NCBI GenBank assembly: GCA_036250195.1
Contig: JAVHZZ010000003.1
Span: 341,663,875-341,727,874 of the forward strand
Source: Mixophyes australis
Lineage: Eukaryota; Chordata; Amphibia; Anura; Limnodynastidae
DNA: 64,000 bases
Reading direction: 5' to 3'
Below, in pieces: positions 36,404 through 47,389 of the stretch (position 1 is the first letter of the stretch; each line of letters begins with the position of its first letter). The translations under genes were made by a program, and so were the position numbers. A model generated the notes under the pieces. It searched no databases. It had not been told where the DNA came from and saw only the letters and a program-made list of their open reading frames with translations.

Positions 36404-37317
36404 GATCTCTTAGGGCACGAGCTGAGAATATGAGTGGAATCAGCACAATAGATACAGAGTCTATTCTTTACTCTTCGTTTCCTCTCCTCTGAAGATAATT
36501 TGGAACGTCCTATCTCCATGGGAATCACAGAGGGTGAAACTGGACGAAATTGAGGGTTAGAACGAAGAGGTGCTTTAGCTGAAGTTGTTTTCTCAGCCTC
36601 TCTTTCACGAAATCTCATATCAACACGATGGCATAGAGAGATCAAATCTTCAAGTGCTGAAGGAAGCTCTTGAGTAGTCAGTGCATCTTTAATTTTATCG
36701 GAAAGCCCCTGCCAGAAGGCGGCAACTAGGGCTTCAGTGTTCCACTGAAGTTCAGAGGCTAAGATCCTAAATTGAATGACGTACTGGCCTACTGTATGAG
36801 ATCCTTGTCGCAGACGGAGGATGCTGGAAGCAGCGGAGGTCACACGACCTGGTTCATCGAACACACTTCGGAATGTGGAAATGAATTTGGCACTATCTTG
36901 TAATATTGGATCGTTTCTTTCCCACAGAGGGGAGGCCCAAGCCAGGGCTTGTCCTGAAAACAAAGAGATAAGATAGGCCACTCTGGAACGATGGGTAGAA
37001 AAATTTTGAGGTTGGAGCTCAAAATGGACTGAACATTGGTTAAGGAAACCCCTACAAGTTTTGGGGTCTCCATCGTACTTTGACGGAGTAGGCAGGTGAA
37101 GCGTGGAAGCTGTAGACACCTGGGATGGCACTGGGGAAACGGAGGAAAGCACAGGAGCCTTGGTAGTAGCTGTCACAGTCTGTCCAGATGTTCCTTGGGA
37201 GGTTAATGACTGATAACACTGAAGTAACAGCTGTTGGCGGGCATCCTGTTGCTCCACACGGCTGACCAGATGCTGCAGCATCTCTTTGGCGGTAGGTTCC
37301 GTATCTGGGTCTGTCAT
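36385..37317 (-). CDS. gag: gag: capsid/nucleocapsid polyprotein, 310 aa
   Basis: Structural protein of the retrotransposon particle, binding its RNA. An ATG (37317-37315) lies 13 nt inside the internal region, directly after the primer site. The N-terminus (about residues 10-40) is predicted to be coiled-coil. Residues about 95-245 match the retrotransposon Gag/capsid family of Ty3/gypsy and of the mammalian RTL/PEG10 genes (ALAWASPLWERNDP, then YVIQFRILASELQW, FWQGLSDKIKDAL). A single CCHC zinc knuckle C-x2-C-x4-H-x4-C is at the C-terminus (CIYC...H...C). The frame is intact from ATG to stop. The -1 shift near the last codons extends it into pol. Confidence 0.93.
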   Translation of the reverse strand: MTDPDTEPTAKEMLQHLVSRVEQQDARQQLLLQCYQSLTSQGTSGQTVTATTKAPVLSSVSPVPSQVSTASTLHLPTPSKYDGDPKTCRGFLNQCSVHFELQPQNFSTHRSRVAYLISLFSGQALAWASPLWERNDPILQDSAKFISTFRSVFDEPGRVTSAASSILRLRQGSHTVGQYVIQFRILASELQWNTEALVAAFWQGLSDKIKDALTTQELPSALEDLISLCHRVDMRFREREAEKTTSAKAPLRSNPQFRPVSPSVIPMEIGRSKLSSEERKRRVKNRLCIYCADSTHILSSCPKRSGNARP

Positions 37318-37318
37318 G

Positions 37319-37329
37319 GCCTGATCTTA
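37319..37329 (-). promoter_or_regulatory. Self-priming primer-binding site (11 nt)
   Basis: Minus-strand TAAGATCAGGC begins one nucleotide after the 5' LTR. It pairs with GCCTGATCTTG (39081-39071) in the LTR through 10 Watson-Crick pairs and one G-U. No match to a tRNA 3' end (expected to start TGG) is present. This is the arrangement known for Tf1, where the first 11 nt of the mRNA prime reverse transcription. Confidence 0.8.
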
Positions 37330-37330
37330 C

Positions 37331-39258
37331 TGTCACGGGCACTAGGAGTCTTTACCCAGGGATCACCAGGTGGTAGGCTTACCAGAGCAATGTAGATGGT
37401 AATAGGGTACTCTGGTAGCTGGGTGATCACGGAACAGGAAATGGTAGATGATGAGATGCTCAGGAAAGTCTATGACTAGCAGCACTGGTAATATGGAGGT
37501 AATAATACACGAGGAACTGTATGGACAAGGGCACGTGAAGGTAGTCAGTGGTCTGCGATAGCAAGTTGTACCACTGCTATAGTGAGGAGGAATGTCCAAC
37601 AGAAACAAGGAGGTGATGAGAGTCAGCGGTCTGCGGATAGCAAGTTGTACCGCTGTCTGAGTGAAGGAATGGAATCCAAGTGGAGGTATCCGGGTAGTCA
37701 GTGGTCTGCGGTAGCAATTTGTACCACTGCTATGTGAGAGGATACTGGAACAGGTGATACAGGAAACAGGGATCAGTGGTCTGTCGTCAGCAAGTTGTAC
37801 CACTGAATATATATGTGAGGAGGTGCACGGGGAGAGACTGCAACACAGGATATACACGGGCACCTTATACACGATCCACAGTAATATGCACAATATATAT
37901 AAATGACTGAACAGGTCTGCAAATATAGAAAGTCTCTTGAAGTAATCCAGCACAAGATAACACAGTCAATGATGGCAATAGACTCAGCGGATAGCAGACT
38001 CCAGAGGAGAACCAACACAGTCCAGCAAGATATGCAATACACCAGCACAGTCAATGAGAAGTATGCATACCGTGGTTCAGAAGCAGGCAGTCCGATAGGA
38101 GTGCAGCGATACCTGAGCGGCAGGAGGCCGGCTGGATGAGAAGTCCCTGGATGGATGAGGCAGCGGTCTAGTAGGTGCAGCGCACAGGTAAGTAGACCAA
38201 CAGGGACACGAATCCACAGGAATCAGTAACACGTGGAACTGGACTCAGGGAGGACCCAGGAGAATGGAGATGATCCAGCAGAGGAGTAGTTGATGAGATA
38301 CGAATCCAATGCTGACAGGAGGGTAGAGACCAGCGGGACACGTGAAGGCATGGAGAGCGGATCAGCAGGAGATGGACGATAGCGCTGACAGCAGCAGCAG
38401 GACTCTGCGGGCACACGGAGGTAACCAGTAGCAACCAACAGGTACCAACAGCGATGGAACACGGGAGAGCAGAGTAGACCAGGAGCTGTTGATCACGAAG
38501 AGTAGCGGATGGCAATGAGAGCAGCAGTCTCGAGGAAACACAGGAGAGCTGAGATGAGGCTGCAATGCACAGGGGCAGCGGATAGGAATCCGCTAACAGT
38601 CACGATGATGAACACAGGCGAGTTGCAAGCTGGAGACTGTAGTGCACGGAGGCAGCGGATAGGAATCAGCTCACAGACTTGATGATGAACAGGTGAGTTG
38701 CAAGCTGGAGACTGTAGTGCACGGAGGCAGCGGATAGGAATCAGCTAACAGTCACGATGATGAGCACAGGCGAGTAGCAAGCTGGAGACTGTAGTGCACG
38801 GAGGCAGCGGATAGGAATCAGCTAACAGTCACAATGATATATAATAGCGTTGAAGTGGTTTAGAAGACTGTAGTGCACGGAGGCAGCGGATAGGAATCAG
38901 CAAACAGTCACGATGATACAGTTGATAGTAGAAGTGGTATGGGAACCACAGTAGTAGAAGTGGTTTGGAAACCACAGAGATAGAAGTGGTTTGGAAACCA
39001 CAGGAATCAGCAGCGCTGAATACACGAGGAATACAGGAACACCTTCAGAGACTCATGGGGAATGAGACTCCAAGATCAGGCAACGTGGTGTTGACCACAG
39101 GTGCTTAATATAGGGAGTGTTGCCTGATCTGCCAATTGAGTTAAAGGGACATACACTGAAGTATAGGAAAGGGCTGCGCATGCGCAGACCCTCAGGATGG
39201 AGGACGGCCACGGTTCCTAAATGTCCGGGAAGAAGCACTCACGGTCCGGTGAGTGACA
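37331..39258 (-). repeat. 5' LTR (right in the window)
   Basis: Same 1928-bp length as the partner LTR. On the minus strand TATATTAA (39112-39105) lies 31 nt before G39081, the predicted RNA 5' end. This gives a U3 of only 177 nt and an R+U5 of about 1751 nt, which carries all the direct repeats. AGATCAGGCAAC and its complement (39119-39130 and 39073-39084) flank the TATA box as a 12-bp inverted repeat. Confidence 0.93.
39105..39112 (-). promoter_or_regulatory. TATA box of the 5' LTR
   Basis: Minus-strand TATATTAA, 31 nt upstream of the base where complementarity to the primer site begins. The same sequence is in the other LTR at 32921-32928. Confidence 0.75.
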
Positions 39259-39263
39259 CGCAA
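39259..39263. repeat. Target-site duplication, right (CGCAA)
   Basis: Exact copy of 31142-31146. Confidence 0.9.
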
Positions 39264-39539
39264 ACACATATTTAAATAAATGACTATCACATAACTCTTA
39301 TTATTGTCAGTATCTGTAATGTGCAGCTAATAAGAAATAATTTAGGGCATTTAATGCATACATTATCTGACTACTAGCTTTTCTTTTATACACTTGTTAA
39401 ATTGATTGGTAAAAGAAACTCCAAACTCCCCATCAGATATAATCTGCATAATAATCACAGTTTCTGCAGAATGGGTTACACACATTAGAATGAGATAAAA
39501 GATTGTGATGAAATTTATTCAATATGAGGATTATCAATA

Positions 39540-39800
39540 TGTTAAAAATGACATGACAGATGACAGATGTTGGAGAGGTTGTCCTATTTAGGGTAACTTC
39601 TCCATATATGGTGGCATTGTCCCAAATTTTGGATATTATGGGAAAACTTTCAAAAACACATAGTTACTGTACTAAAACTGCTCAGTATTTATTAAAAGGA
39701 TGTCTTTGCTGCGAAAAAAGTTTATTTGTATGCTTTTATCTATCCTCACTGTTTATTTGTATTACAATCCTTGTTTGTGTCATATGTTGCCACAGAATAT
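39540..39800 (+). pseudogene. L1/Tx1-like LINE relic, right part
   Basis: One frame near 39595-39645 reads LLHIWWHCPKFWILW, matching the HxWWxCP segment near the C-terminus of L1/Tx1 ORF2 proteins. It continues the relic that begins at 30310, on the other side of the chromovirus. Stops interrupt it. Confidence 0.5.
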
Positions 39801-40239
39801 AAACAAATAAATTGTTTCTTTTTTTATGATATGTAAGCAGATATTTCTTACTTTCAATACATGTTTTAATAAGTAAAAATTAAACAAACACAACAAAACA
39901 AAATGTACACTTAGGTCATCAAAGAGGTATAATTTTTAAAATACATGTTGCGTTGCAGCAGAGAAAATGTATATTCTCATTTTAAAATCTAGAGGGTTCC
40001 ATCTCCTAAGCAATATATACTTTTTTGAACACAACCACAGCTGACCAGTATTTGTATACATCATGAATTATATGGCCTGTATTTTTTAAATAAACTTATG
40101 AACATACTTACGATGGAACCTGTTCAGTATGAGCACCAACAATATTTGAAGATATACATTGCATAAAGTGGAGCATTTTTATTATGTATCAAGAGTACCC
40201 CACACCTCTGTAAGCTAGTTGTGGGCCACCTGCCTTCTG
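39801..40239. other. Unassigned AT-rich sequence
   Basis: No gene or repeat boundary recognised. Confidence 0.4.
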
Positions 40240-40356
40240 TTTCATGTAATTATTTGTAGCATTATCTCCTTAATGTGCAGCACTATGAAATGTGTGCTTT
40301 ATAAATAAAAGATAATAATACTACTACTACTAATAATAATAATAATAATGAATAAA

Positions 40357-40400
<44 letters not shown>
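40240..40400 (+). repeat. LINE/SINE 3' tail with (TAA)n microsatellite
   Basis: GTGCAGCACTATGAAATG then GCTTTATAAATAAAAG resembles the L2-type tail. It is followed by TAC and TAA trinucleotide arrays from about 40313 to 40396. Confidence 0.65.
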
Positions 40401-42334
40401 TTAACTACATATTTTCATCATGTATGTGCTAGTGATGTAATTGATCTTTTTGGTTGATATTTTTTCGTCACTACCCCACCCCATGCAGCAACTTAGAACA
40501 AAAGTGTATCAATTAGAGATGCTTGGGCTTAGTTTTCTGAAAACCGAGCCCACCCGAACATCGCAGAGCCGAGTACCACTTCTGCGCACCCTTGGAACTG
40601 TAAACGAGGCAAAACGTCATTGTTACGTCATCGGATCTCGCAAGTTTTGGATTCTATAAGTACCGTCCTCTACAGAGATCTAGTGCCATTTCACAGAGGG
40701 ACGCAGAAGGGGTAGCAGCGTTCTTGGCAGTTCCCAGTGTAGTTGGCCAGCATCATTGCTAAAACAGAAAGAGGAGGTGTAGCAGTGTATTTGGTAGTCT
40801 CCAGTTGCATTGTACTGTGCCATAACTCACACTGAAACAGGAGGGAAGGCAGTATTCTTTTTATCAGTCTCCAGTGACACTTCTCTATGCCATTGCTCAT
40901 AGAGAAACAGGAGGGGTGGTAGTGTTTTTTTATGTCTCCAGTGACATTGTTCTGTGCTATAGCTCACTCTGAAGACAGAGAAACAAAAATGTAAAAAAAA
41001 GCTTTTACCTTGGTAAAGAAAAAAAAGCACCTGGTTTCAAGGCAAAGTTAACTGCAGAAAAACATAAAATTGGCAACATGCCATTCTACACATGCAGTGG
41101 CAAGGAAAAAAATCAGGCCTTTGCCTTTCTGTTTGGGTGCTAATTCTGCAACTGTCAGTGAGGCATCTTCTTGTAAGGTCAGCCATGACGATGCAAGACC
41201 TTGTCATTATGACTCAAAAAGTGGTGCCCAAATTTTTTTAAGTGTAAAAGTCGAGCTGGAAAATAACAGTAAGGCATTAGAAGAAACTGTATGTTCAGAT
41301 TCAGAAATCCCTGCAGAGAAGCTATCCACGAGTGCTATGTGTAAGCCTGACCTTTCTGATACTGTACTCATAAAGAAGCCTCCTTTCAGCATTTCTACAG
41401 AAGCGTGGATGAGCAGCCCAAGTGTAGCCGGTGATACACAAATTGAGGATGCCACTTTGGAATTGCAACAGGAAGAGGGGGATATTTGTGTAGCTGACAT
41501 CGGTGCTAATGAGGATGTTGATAACGATGATGTTGTTTGTGTCCTGCACCTATGGAAACAGCTTTTGCCGGTGATAAGAACAAGGCCACTGTCATGCCTG
41601 GGCAAAATTCATCTGTTATGTGTGGAATTATTTTTACCCAAATCCTGACAACAGCTTGCCATTTGTAGCGTTTGTAAAGCCACAGTCTGTAGAGGCAGGA
41701 ACCTTAACCATCTAGGAACCTTATACATGTTACGCCATTTGAAGAGAGTTGATGGAAAGCTTTTGAGGAAAATCAGAAACTTATGGTAAAAAATAACAAC
41801 AAACAGTCCAGCATCAGCTAGCTTCCTTCTCTCACCTAGATCCTGGCACCTGCAATCTACACTCACAACACCATCCTCATCAATATCCTCACTAGTGATC
41901 AGAGTTAGTCCTGCATCCAAGTTGCTAAGGCTAAATGAATCCTCCACTATCCAGGATTCCTCAGAAGAATTCTTGAGTGTTAGTCCCAATACAACTGCTG
42001 CTGCTGCTGCTCCCGCTACTGCTAGGGGTGGATCTTCATCCCAGAAGCAGACCAAGAAGAAGATTATTAGTAGTTTACAATAATTGACTGTTAAACAATC
42101 CTTTGCAAGAGGAAGCAAGTATGAAAGCTGTCACCCAGTCCAAAGCAGATCACAGACACCATGGCGAGTATGCTAGTATTAGATCTATGTCCAATATCCA
42201 CTATTAATGCAGCTGGTTTTAGACAGTTAATAATGGTCTTGTGTCCCTGATACCAAATTCCATCATGACACTATTTTACTAGAAAAGATATTCCTCACCT
42301 CTACCAGAAGATTTGTTAAAATGTAATCATTGGG

Positions 42335-43472
42335 CTTCCCACCCTCCTCTCTCGCGTATCTGACTGCCTCTCTGCCATCTCCTCCTGGATGTCCTCACAC
42401 TTTCTCAAAATTAACATCTCTAAGACTGAACTCATTGTCTTTCCTCCCTCCAGACTCCTCTCCCACCACAACCTCTCTATCGTTGTTAATAACACTACCA
42501 TCTCCTCTGTCACCCAACTCCGTTGCCTAGGTGTCACCCTTGACTGCTCTCTCTCTTTTACCCCCCACATCCAATCCCTTGCGCAAGCCTGTCGCTTCCA
42601 AATGCGCAACATTGGCCGCATCCGACCCTTCCTCTCACAAGACGCCACCAAAACTATCATCCATGCACTCATCATCTCCCGCCTTGACTACTGCAACCTT
42701 CTCCTCACTGGCCTCCCCCTCTCTCATCTTGCCCCCCTCCGATCTGTACTCAATGCGGCTTCTAGACTCATCTTTCTCTCACGCCGCTCCTCCTCTGCCT
42801 CCCCTCTCTACCATGCCTTACACTGGCTCCCTTTCCCCTACAGAATCCTCTCTAAACTCCTTACTACCACTTACAAGGCTCTCTCCCAGTCTACTGCCCC
42901 CTACATCTCTAACCTCCTCACCATCCACACTCCTGCCCGCTCCCTGCGCTCGGCAAATGACCGTCGCCTCTCCTCCACTCTAATTACCTCTTCCCACTCC
43001 AGAATCCATGACTTCTCCCGAGCTTCCCCCCTGCACTGGAATGACCTCCCTCGCTCCATCCGTCTCGCACCCAATCTATGCTCCTTCAAACGGGCACTCA
43101 AAACTCACCTGTTCCTGAAAGCCTTCCAACCATCCACTTAACCCCTCATCTACTTTGCAGTTCTCCCCCCTCTCCCCTACCCCTTTTTCTCCCTTGTATC
43201 ACTGCCTTCCTTTCGTGCCTTTTTGTCCACCTTCCCTTAGGATGTAAGCTCGCATTAGCAGGGCCCCTCTCCCCTCCTGTCTCCATACCGAATCTTCTGC
43301 TCCGTATTTAATCCATATGTCTGCCCGGAGTTTCTGAAGCATTGGTACTCTGTGTTTATTGATCTGTAATGTTTCACCCTGTATGGTCTACTGTTTGTAC
43401 TATGTAAGGCGCTGCGGAAACCTTGTGGCGCCCAACAAATAAATGATAATAATAATAATAATAATAATAATT
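42335..43472 (+). mobile_element. L2-type LINE, 5'-truncated, inserted in the hAT transposase
   Basis: A frame is open from about 42340 to 43141 and encodes the C-terminal part of an L2-clade reverse transcriptase ([10 protein letters not shown], then RLDYCNLLLTGLP, LHWLPFPYRI, WNDLPRSIR). A 3' UTR follows with GCGCTGCGG and a (AAT)n tail at 43448-43472. The upstream RT palm (YADD region) and the endonuclease are missing. The intact frame indicates a fairly young copy. It separates the DLCPIS and DMWTSG parts of the hAT transposase. Confidence 0.88.
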
Positions 43473-43868
43473 CAAAATGCCATTCTAATAACTGTACACT
43501 TAACCATAGATATGTGGACAAGTGGAACTGGGCAAATAAAAGATTATATGACTGTGACAGCTCACTGGGTTCGTGATTCGCCTTCACAAGCAGAAACAAC
43601 AGCAGCATGTACCCAACTACGTCACATTTTTCAGAGGCAGGCTACTCTGTGTATCATCGGCTTCACTAATGCATACAGATGACAATCTGTTACAGAACCT
43701 AAGGCTTATCCCACTTTGACTCTCCTCAGTATATGTAATTTCTGATAATGCTGCCAATATTGTGAGAGCATTACAGCTGGGTGAATTCCATCACATTCCC
43801 TGTTTTACTCACAACCAACTTGGTGTGCAGAGCTTTTTGAAAAATGACAGGGATGTGCAGGAGATGCT

Positions 43869-44953
43869 TCTTAAATGAGATATATATTTCACCGGGTAGA
43901 CTGATTTCCTCCTTACTCCTTAATTTTCAAGTCATCCATTCATTATGATAATTCCTATTGTTCATAAGACTTGAAGGATAGGTGCACCCACACATTGATT
44001 AAATGGCAATGATTGGACAGAAAAAGAGAGAAATATGTTGCCAGGGTACTCACATTCAATTAATTTAATATATAATGATCTTTATTGATATGCATTAAAA
44101 AAATGTACATACTATATAGTTCACCATTGGTGAAATATTAAAAATAGAAAGTGTGGATAAAGTGAAGGACAAATGTTAAAACTGTTAAAATAGGTAGTCT
44201 AACACTATCCTGGCGCGCCGATCTCTCTATACATATATAAGACACCATCCCCTGAGGATGTATCATATGTAAAGATGCTTGGCTGCTTTTGAATCTTAAG
44301 CAGACAGTATAAATCAGTACTAGTCTTAATTATATTGGATACATCAGTAGGTAGGTTATGGGTTCAACCAATGTTCACATTGCCTCTGAGTGTATTCGCC
44401 TATATGCTACTAACTGTCCAGCGTGGCTATAACAAGACAATGGATATAGGCCTGGATCTGGTATGTATCACCTATAAAGCTGACCTCTGCAATCATGGGA
44501 TAATCGTGGCTTGTACTAAGCAAAACCCTCTGGGGTCTACTCTTGAATCAATAGTTTGATACCTAATTTGCTAAACGATCTGTACTACTAGGCATAAAAA
44601 TATAATGACAGCAGCGCGCTATCACGCCGACGCGCGTTTCTCTAAAAATCTTTTTCAAGGTAACCTGAGATAGCCTTCAGCTCTGCCTTTTATAGTATAT
44701 AACTCGGCCTTTATTCAACATCATTACCTAGTGATGTTTATTAGCAACCGGGAACTTCTCATAATAGAGTGGTAGGGCTGCTGACCAATAGAACAGTGTT
44801 GCAAGATTGCAACCTCCCACCTGCTGCGAGAAGTCCCAACCACTATCCCGGAGAATATCGATACAACTGTAATTGGTTACAGAACCCATAACCTACCTAC
44901 TGATTGTATCCAATATAATTAAGACTGATACTGATTTATACTGTCTGCTTAAG
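43869..44953 (-). mobile_element. Insertion with 14-bp TSD and an internal inverted repeat (Penelope-like?)
   Basis: GTGCAGGAGATGCT is duplicated at 43855-43868 and 44954-44967, splitting one codon run of the hAT transposase. Within the 1085-bp insert, 44295-44364 and 44882-44953 are inverted copies of each other (CTTAAGCAGACAGTATAAAT and its complement), the outer one at the very edge. On the minus strand AGAGAAACGCGCGTCGGCG (near 44645) follows a short A/T stem, a motif style seen at the ends of Penelope-like and related retroelements. No coding region remains. The class is uncertain. Confidence 0.55.
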
Positions 44954-45165
44954 GTGCAGGAGATGCTGTCTGTGGCCCGGAAAATTTAGGAGATTGCAGC
45001 AGCTCCAAGAACAATTTAATTTGCCCTGCCACAAACTGAAGCAAAAGGTGGTAACAAGGTGGAATTCCACCCAATATATGCTTCTGAGGATAGAGGAACA
45101 TCGAAAAGCCATCCACGCTTACTCCACAAGCCATTACATTGGGAAAGGAGGGGGAATGTATTTTA

Positions 45166-46424
45166 ATAATAATAATGGAAGGGCCAATATGTCAGATAAT
45201 ATTTAATTTAATATACCATATACATATAAGCATAGCATGCATATATAAAAAAAATGATTTTAAAAGAATTAAAAACAGAAAAAATTATTAATAAAACTAA
45301 TTCAATATTAGATCACCAGACTAGGACCAATGAGTCACATAAATATCAGTGTATATCAAAAAGCATATAATGAATGCTTCGAATAAAACACACAAATAGT
45401 GTATCCAAACGTAGCTTGTTAATAGATCCTCATAAGACTAGGTATATGTGAAGATACCAGGTATATCTGGCCCAATGCTACCCACTTCACACTGGCTAGC
45501 CACCCACGGGTGCCTTCCTATGCCAGGGAAGTCTACCCAGTACCTTCTAGGATTCGTATGGTCACTCAGGCAAAATGCAGTTATAAAAATACAACAGTAT
45601 ATTTATTGTCATACAAACAACACTAGAATATTATGTACACACAGTAAATAAATGTCAGGCAGATTTACCACATCATCTCTCCCTTACCCCACTAGTTTAA
45701 GGACTTATAGTCACCTGGCTGTCCAGACTTCACGACCCATGGATTTCTCTCAGCTGCATATATAGACTCTACTTAGAGAATGACAACTCAAAACTTAGAT
45801 CTTGCACCTTCATGAATGAAATCCCAGAATGAACACCCCCTCTCCCCTTGGAGTGGCTCCTTATATCTAGGGTCTAATTTCCACAGTGTTTTTCCCTCCC
45901 TAAGCAAACCCCTGGGTCTATTCTTCTTAACCATTGGTCAGTGCTGAAATAGGGGGGTTGGAGAGGATAGTGAAGATGAGCTGTCCTTCTAGAGAACCTC
46001 CCCTGTTAGATAGCCTGTCTGTACTAGCCTGGTGTGAACAATGGACACTAATTAGTTTTCCTACTCCAGCACATGGCAACCTGATCCCTACCAATAATCC
46101 CCCTGGCTTCACTTTAAAAGACAATGAATAACCTCACTGCAAGTCATCAATATACAATACACAATATACATATGTACACTGAACTACAATGTCCCCTTAG
46201 CCGCATGTTATTGGACAATGCGGTTGTAGTCTGGTGAGCTGGGGAACAAAAGCATGGGCTATAAAAAGTACTTGCTATAATCCACATTATATGAGAAACT
46301 GAATGCTCACAGGGTTATCACACTCATTTCGTCACAGCATACATAAATCTCATAGCTTTTCAACTTCACTGCATTCAAAATAAAGCATCCTATAGTAGGA
46401 TAATTCACCAGTTGATCTTAGTAA
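45166..46424 (-). mobile_element. Second insertion in the hAT transposase, 12-bp TSD
   Basis: GAATGTATTTTA is present at 45154-45165 and 46425-46436. The insert begins (AAT)n on the plus strand, so it probably read on the minus strand with an (ATT)n-type tail at 45166. It holds the LTR-like repeat 45447-46336 and about 280 bp of AT-rich sequence before it. The nature of the outer element is unknown. Confidence 0.5.
45447..46336 (-). repeat. LTR-like repeat, copy 2 of 3
   Basis: The ends TGTGAAGATACC and TTTCGTCACA are short inverted repeats with TG...CA. The flanks GTATA and GCATA differ by one base. Internal blocks match 11860-12619 in order. Probably a solo LTR nested inside the preceding insertion. 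Confidence 0.55.
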
Positions 46425-47389
46425 GAATGTATTTTAGTCCAGCACGGTGGAGAATACTTTCTGTGTTGTGCAAGGAGTTGAAACTATTCGAAGTAGTCAC
46501 CTGTGAAGTAAGTTCAGACATTACTAGCTTGAGAAAAGTGATTCCCTTAATTAGACTTTTGGAAAAGCAACTTGCTGAAGGAGGAGGTGAAACAAAGCAA
46601 CTACGCTAAGTATGTCAGTCTTGTAGATTAAGTACTATATTCGCTTCACCAGAATCTGAGCGTTATCAAAATCTTGAAATCAAATCACTACATTTAGGCG
46701 ACTGTCCTTGATCCTAAGTTTAAGAGCTATGTCTTCTCTTTGTTTCCAACTGACCCAGATCTCAAGCGATGCAAGAAACTCACGGTAAGCAAGATGAAAG
46801 CTCAAGTGAGATGTGATATGACGGCATCTCCTCCTTCAGTTTCTCAGGCAACTGCTGCTAGGAAAAAACTTAGCTTTCGCAAGGGACCCAGGGATGATGC
46901 AGATGACTCAGCACAACATTTTGACATCTGCTCTGGTGTACTCTAAAAGAATTGACCACGATTTGTGACACCTTCTGCTATGAATAATCCAATGAAGGTG
47001 GAGGATTATTTTAATGACAGCAGACAAATAGACATGTCAGACAGTCCCTTTACATACTGGGCTGAAAAAAAAGGCAATTTTGAGACCCATGTCCGACTTG
47101 CTTTTCAATACCTAAGCTGCCCACCCTCCAGTGTGTACTCAGAAAGAGTTTTTAACACAGCAGGGAACCTTTTCAGCGATCAGTGTAGGATGTGTAAAAG
47201 ATGATGTTCATCAAAATGAAATACAAACTCCACGAGGATGGCCATTACCGCCAATTTCATCAAAGTACAGAGAATTCTGTAATGGTGGATTCCACTGGGG
47301 ATGATTTAAGATTGTGTGAGCATCTTCACCCTTAACACACTGTTGAGGGTGAAGATGATGAGAACAACATCTTGCCACTGTAGAGTTCA

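Larger units (their letters stand above)
31147..39258 (-). mobile_element. Ty3/gypsy chromovirus (Tf1/sushi-like), nearly complete
   Basis: 8112 bp between 5-bp CGCAA duplications, in minus orientation. Order in transcription: 5' LTR (39258-37331), self-complementary primer site, gag, -1 frameshift signal, pol with PR-RT-RH-IN-chromodomain, polypurine tract, 3' LTR (33074-31147). LTR ends are TGTCAC...GTGACA. The LTRs differ at five positions of 1928 (31254, 31534, 32011, 32130, 32589 against their partners), so insertion was recent relative to the neutral rate. Chromodomain plus GPY/F in integrase and the lack of a tRNA primer site place it with the vertebrate Tf1/sushi group, relatives of the domesticated PEG10/RTL genes. 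No envelope gene is present. One premature stop in RT makes this copy non-autonomous. Confidence 0.95.
41060..47210 (+). pseudogene. hAT-family transposase with BED zinc finger, broken
   Basis: A transposase that would cut and paste DNA, related to the ZBED-type hAT proteins. Pieces in order: an acidic N-terminal stretch open for 192 codons (41070-41648); a BED finger near 41620-41755 (CSVCK, then GRNLNHL and LRHLKRV) in a shifted frame; DLCPISTINAAGFRQLIMVL near 42180-42240; DMWTSGTGQIKDYMTVTAHW (43510-43570) and SDNAANIVRALQLG; TRWNSTQYML (about 45055-45085); RWRILSVLCKELKLFE (46450-46500); and the hATC dimerisation region ending SSVYSERVFNTAGNLFSD (47130-47185). Shifts, stops and three insertions inactivate it. 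Order and motifs make the family assignment firm. Confidence 0.85.

Noticed and set aside
37318..37330. tRNA-type primer-binding site after the 5' LTR
   Set aside because: No TGG start or match to a tRNA 3' end; the pairing to the LTR itself explains the site.
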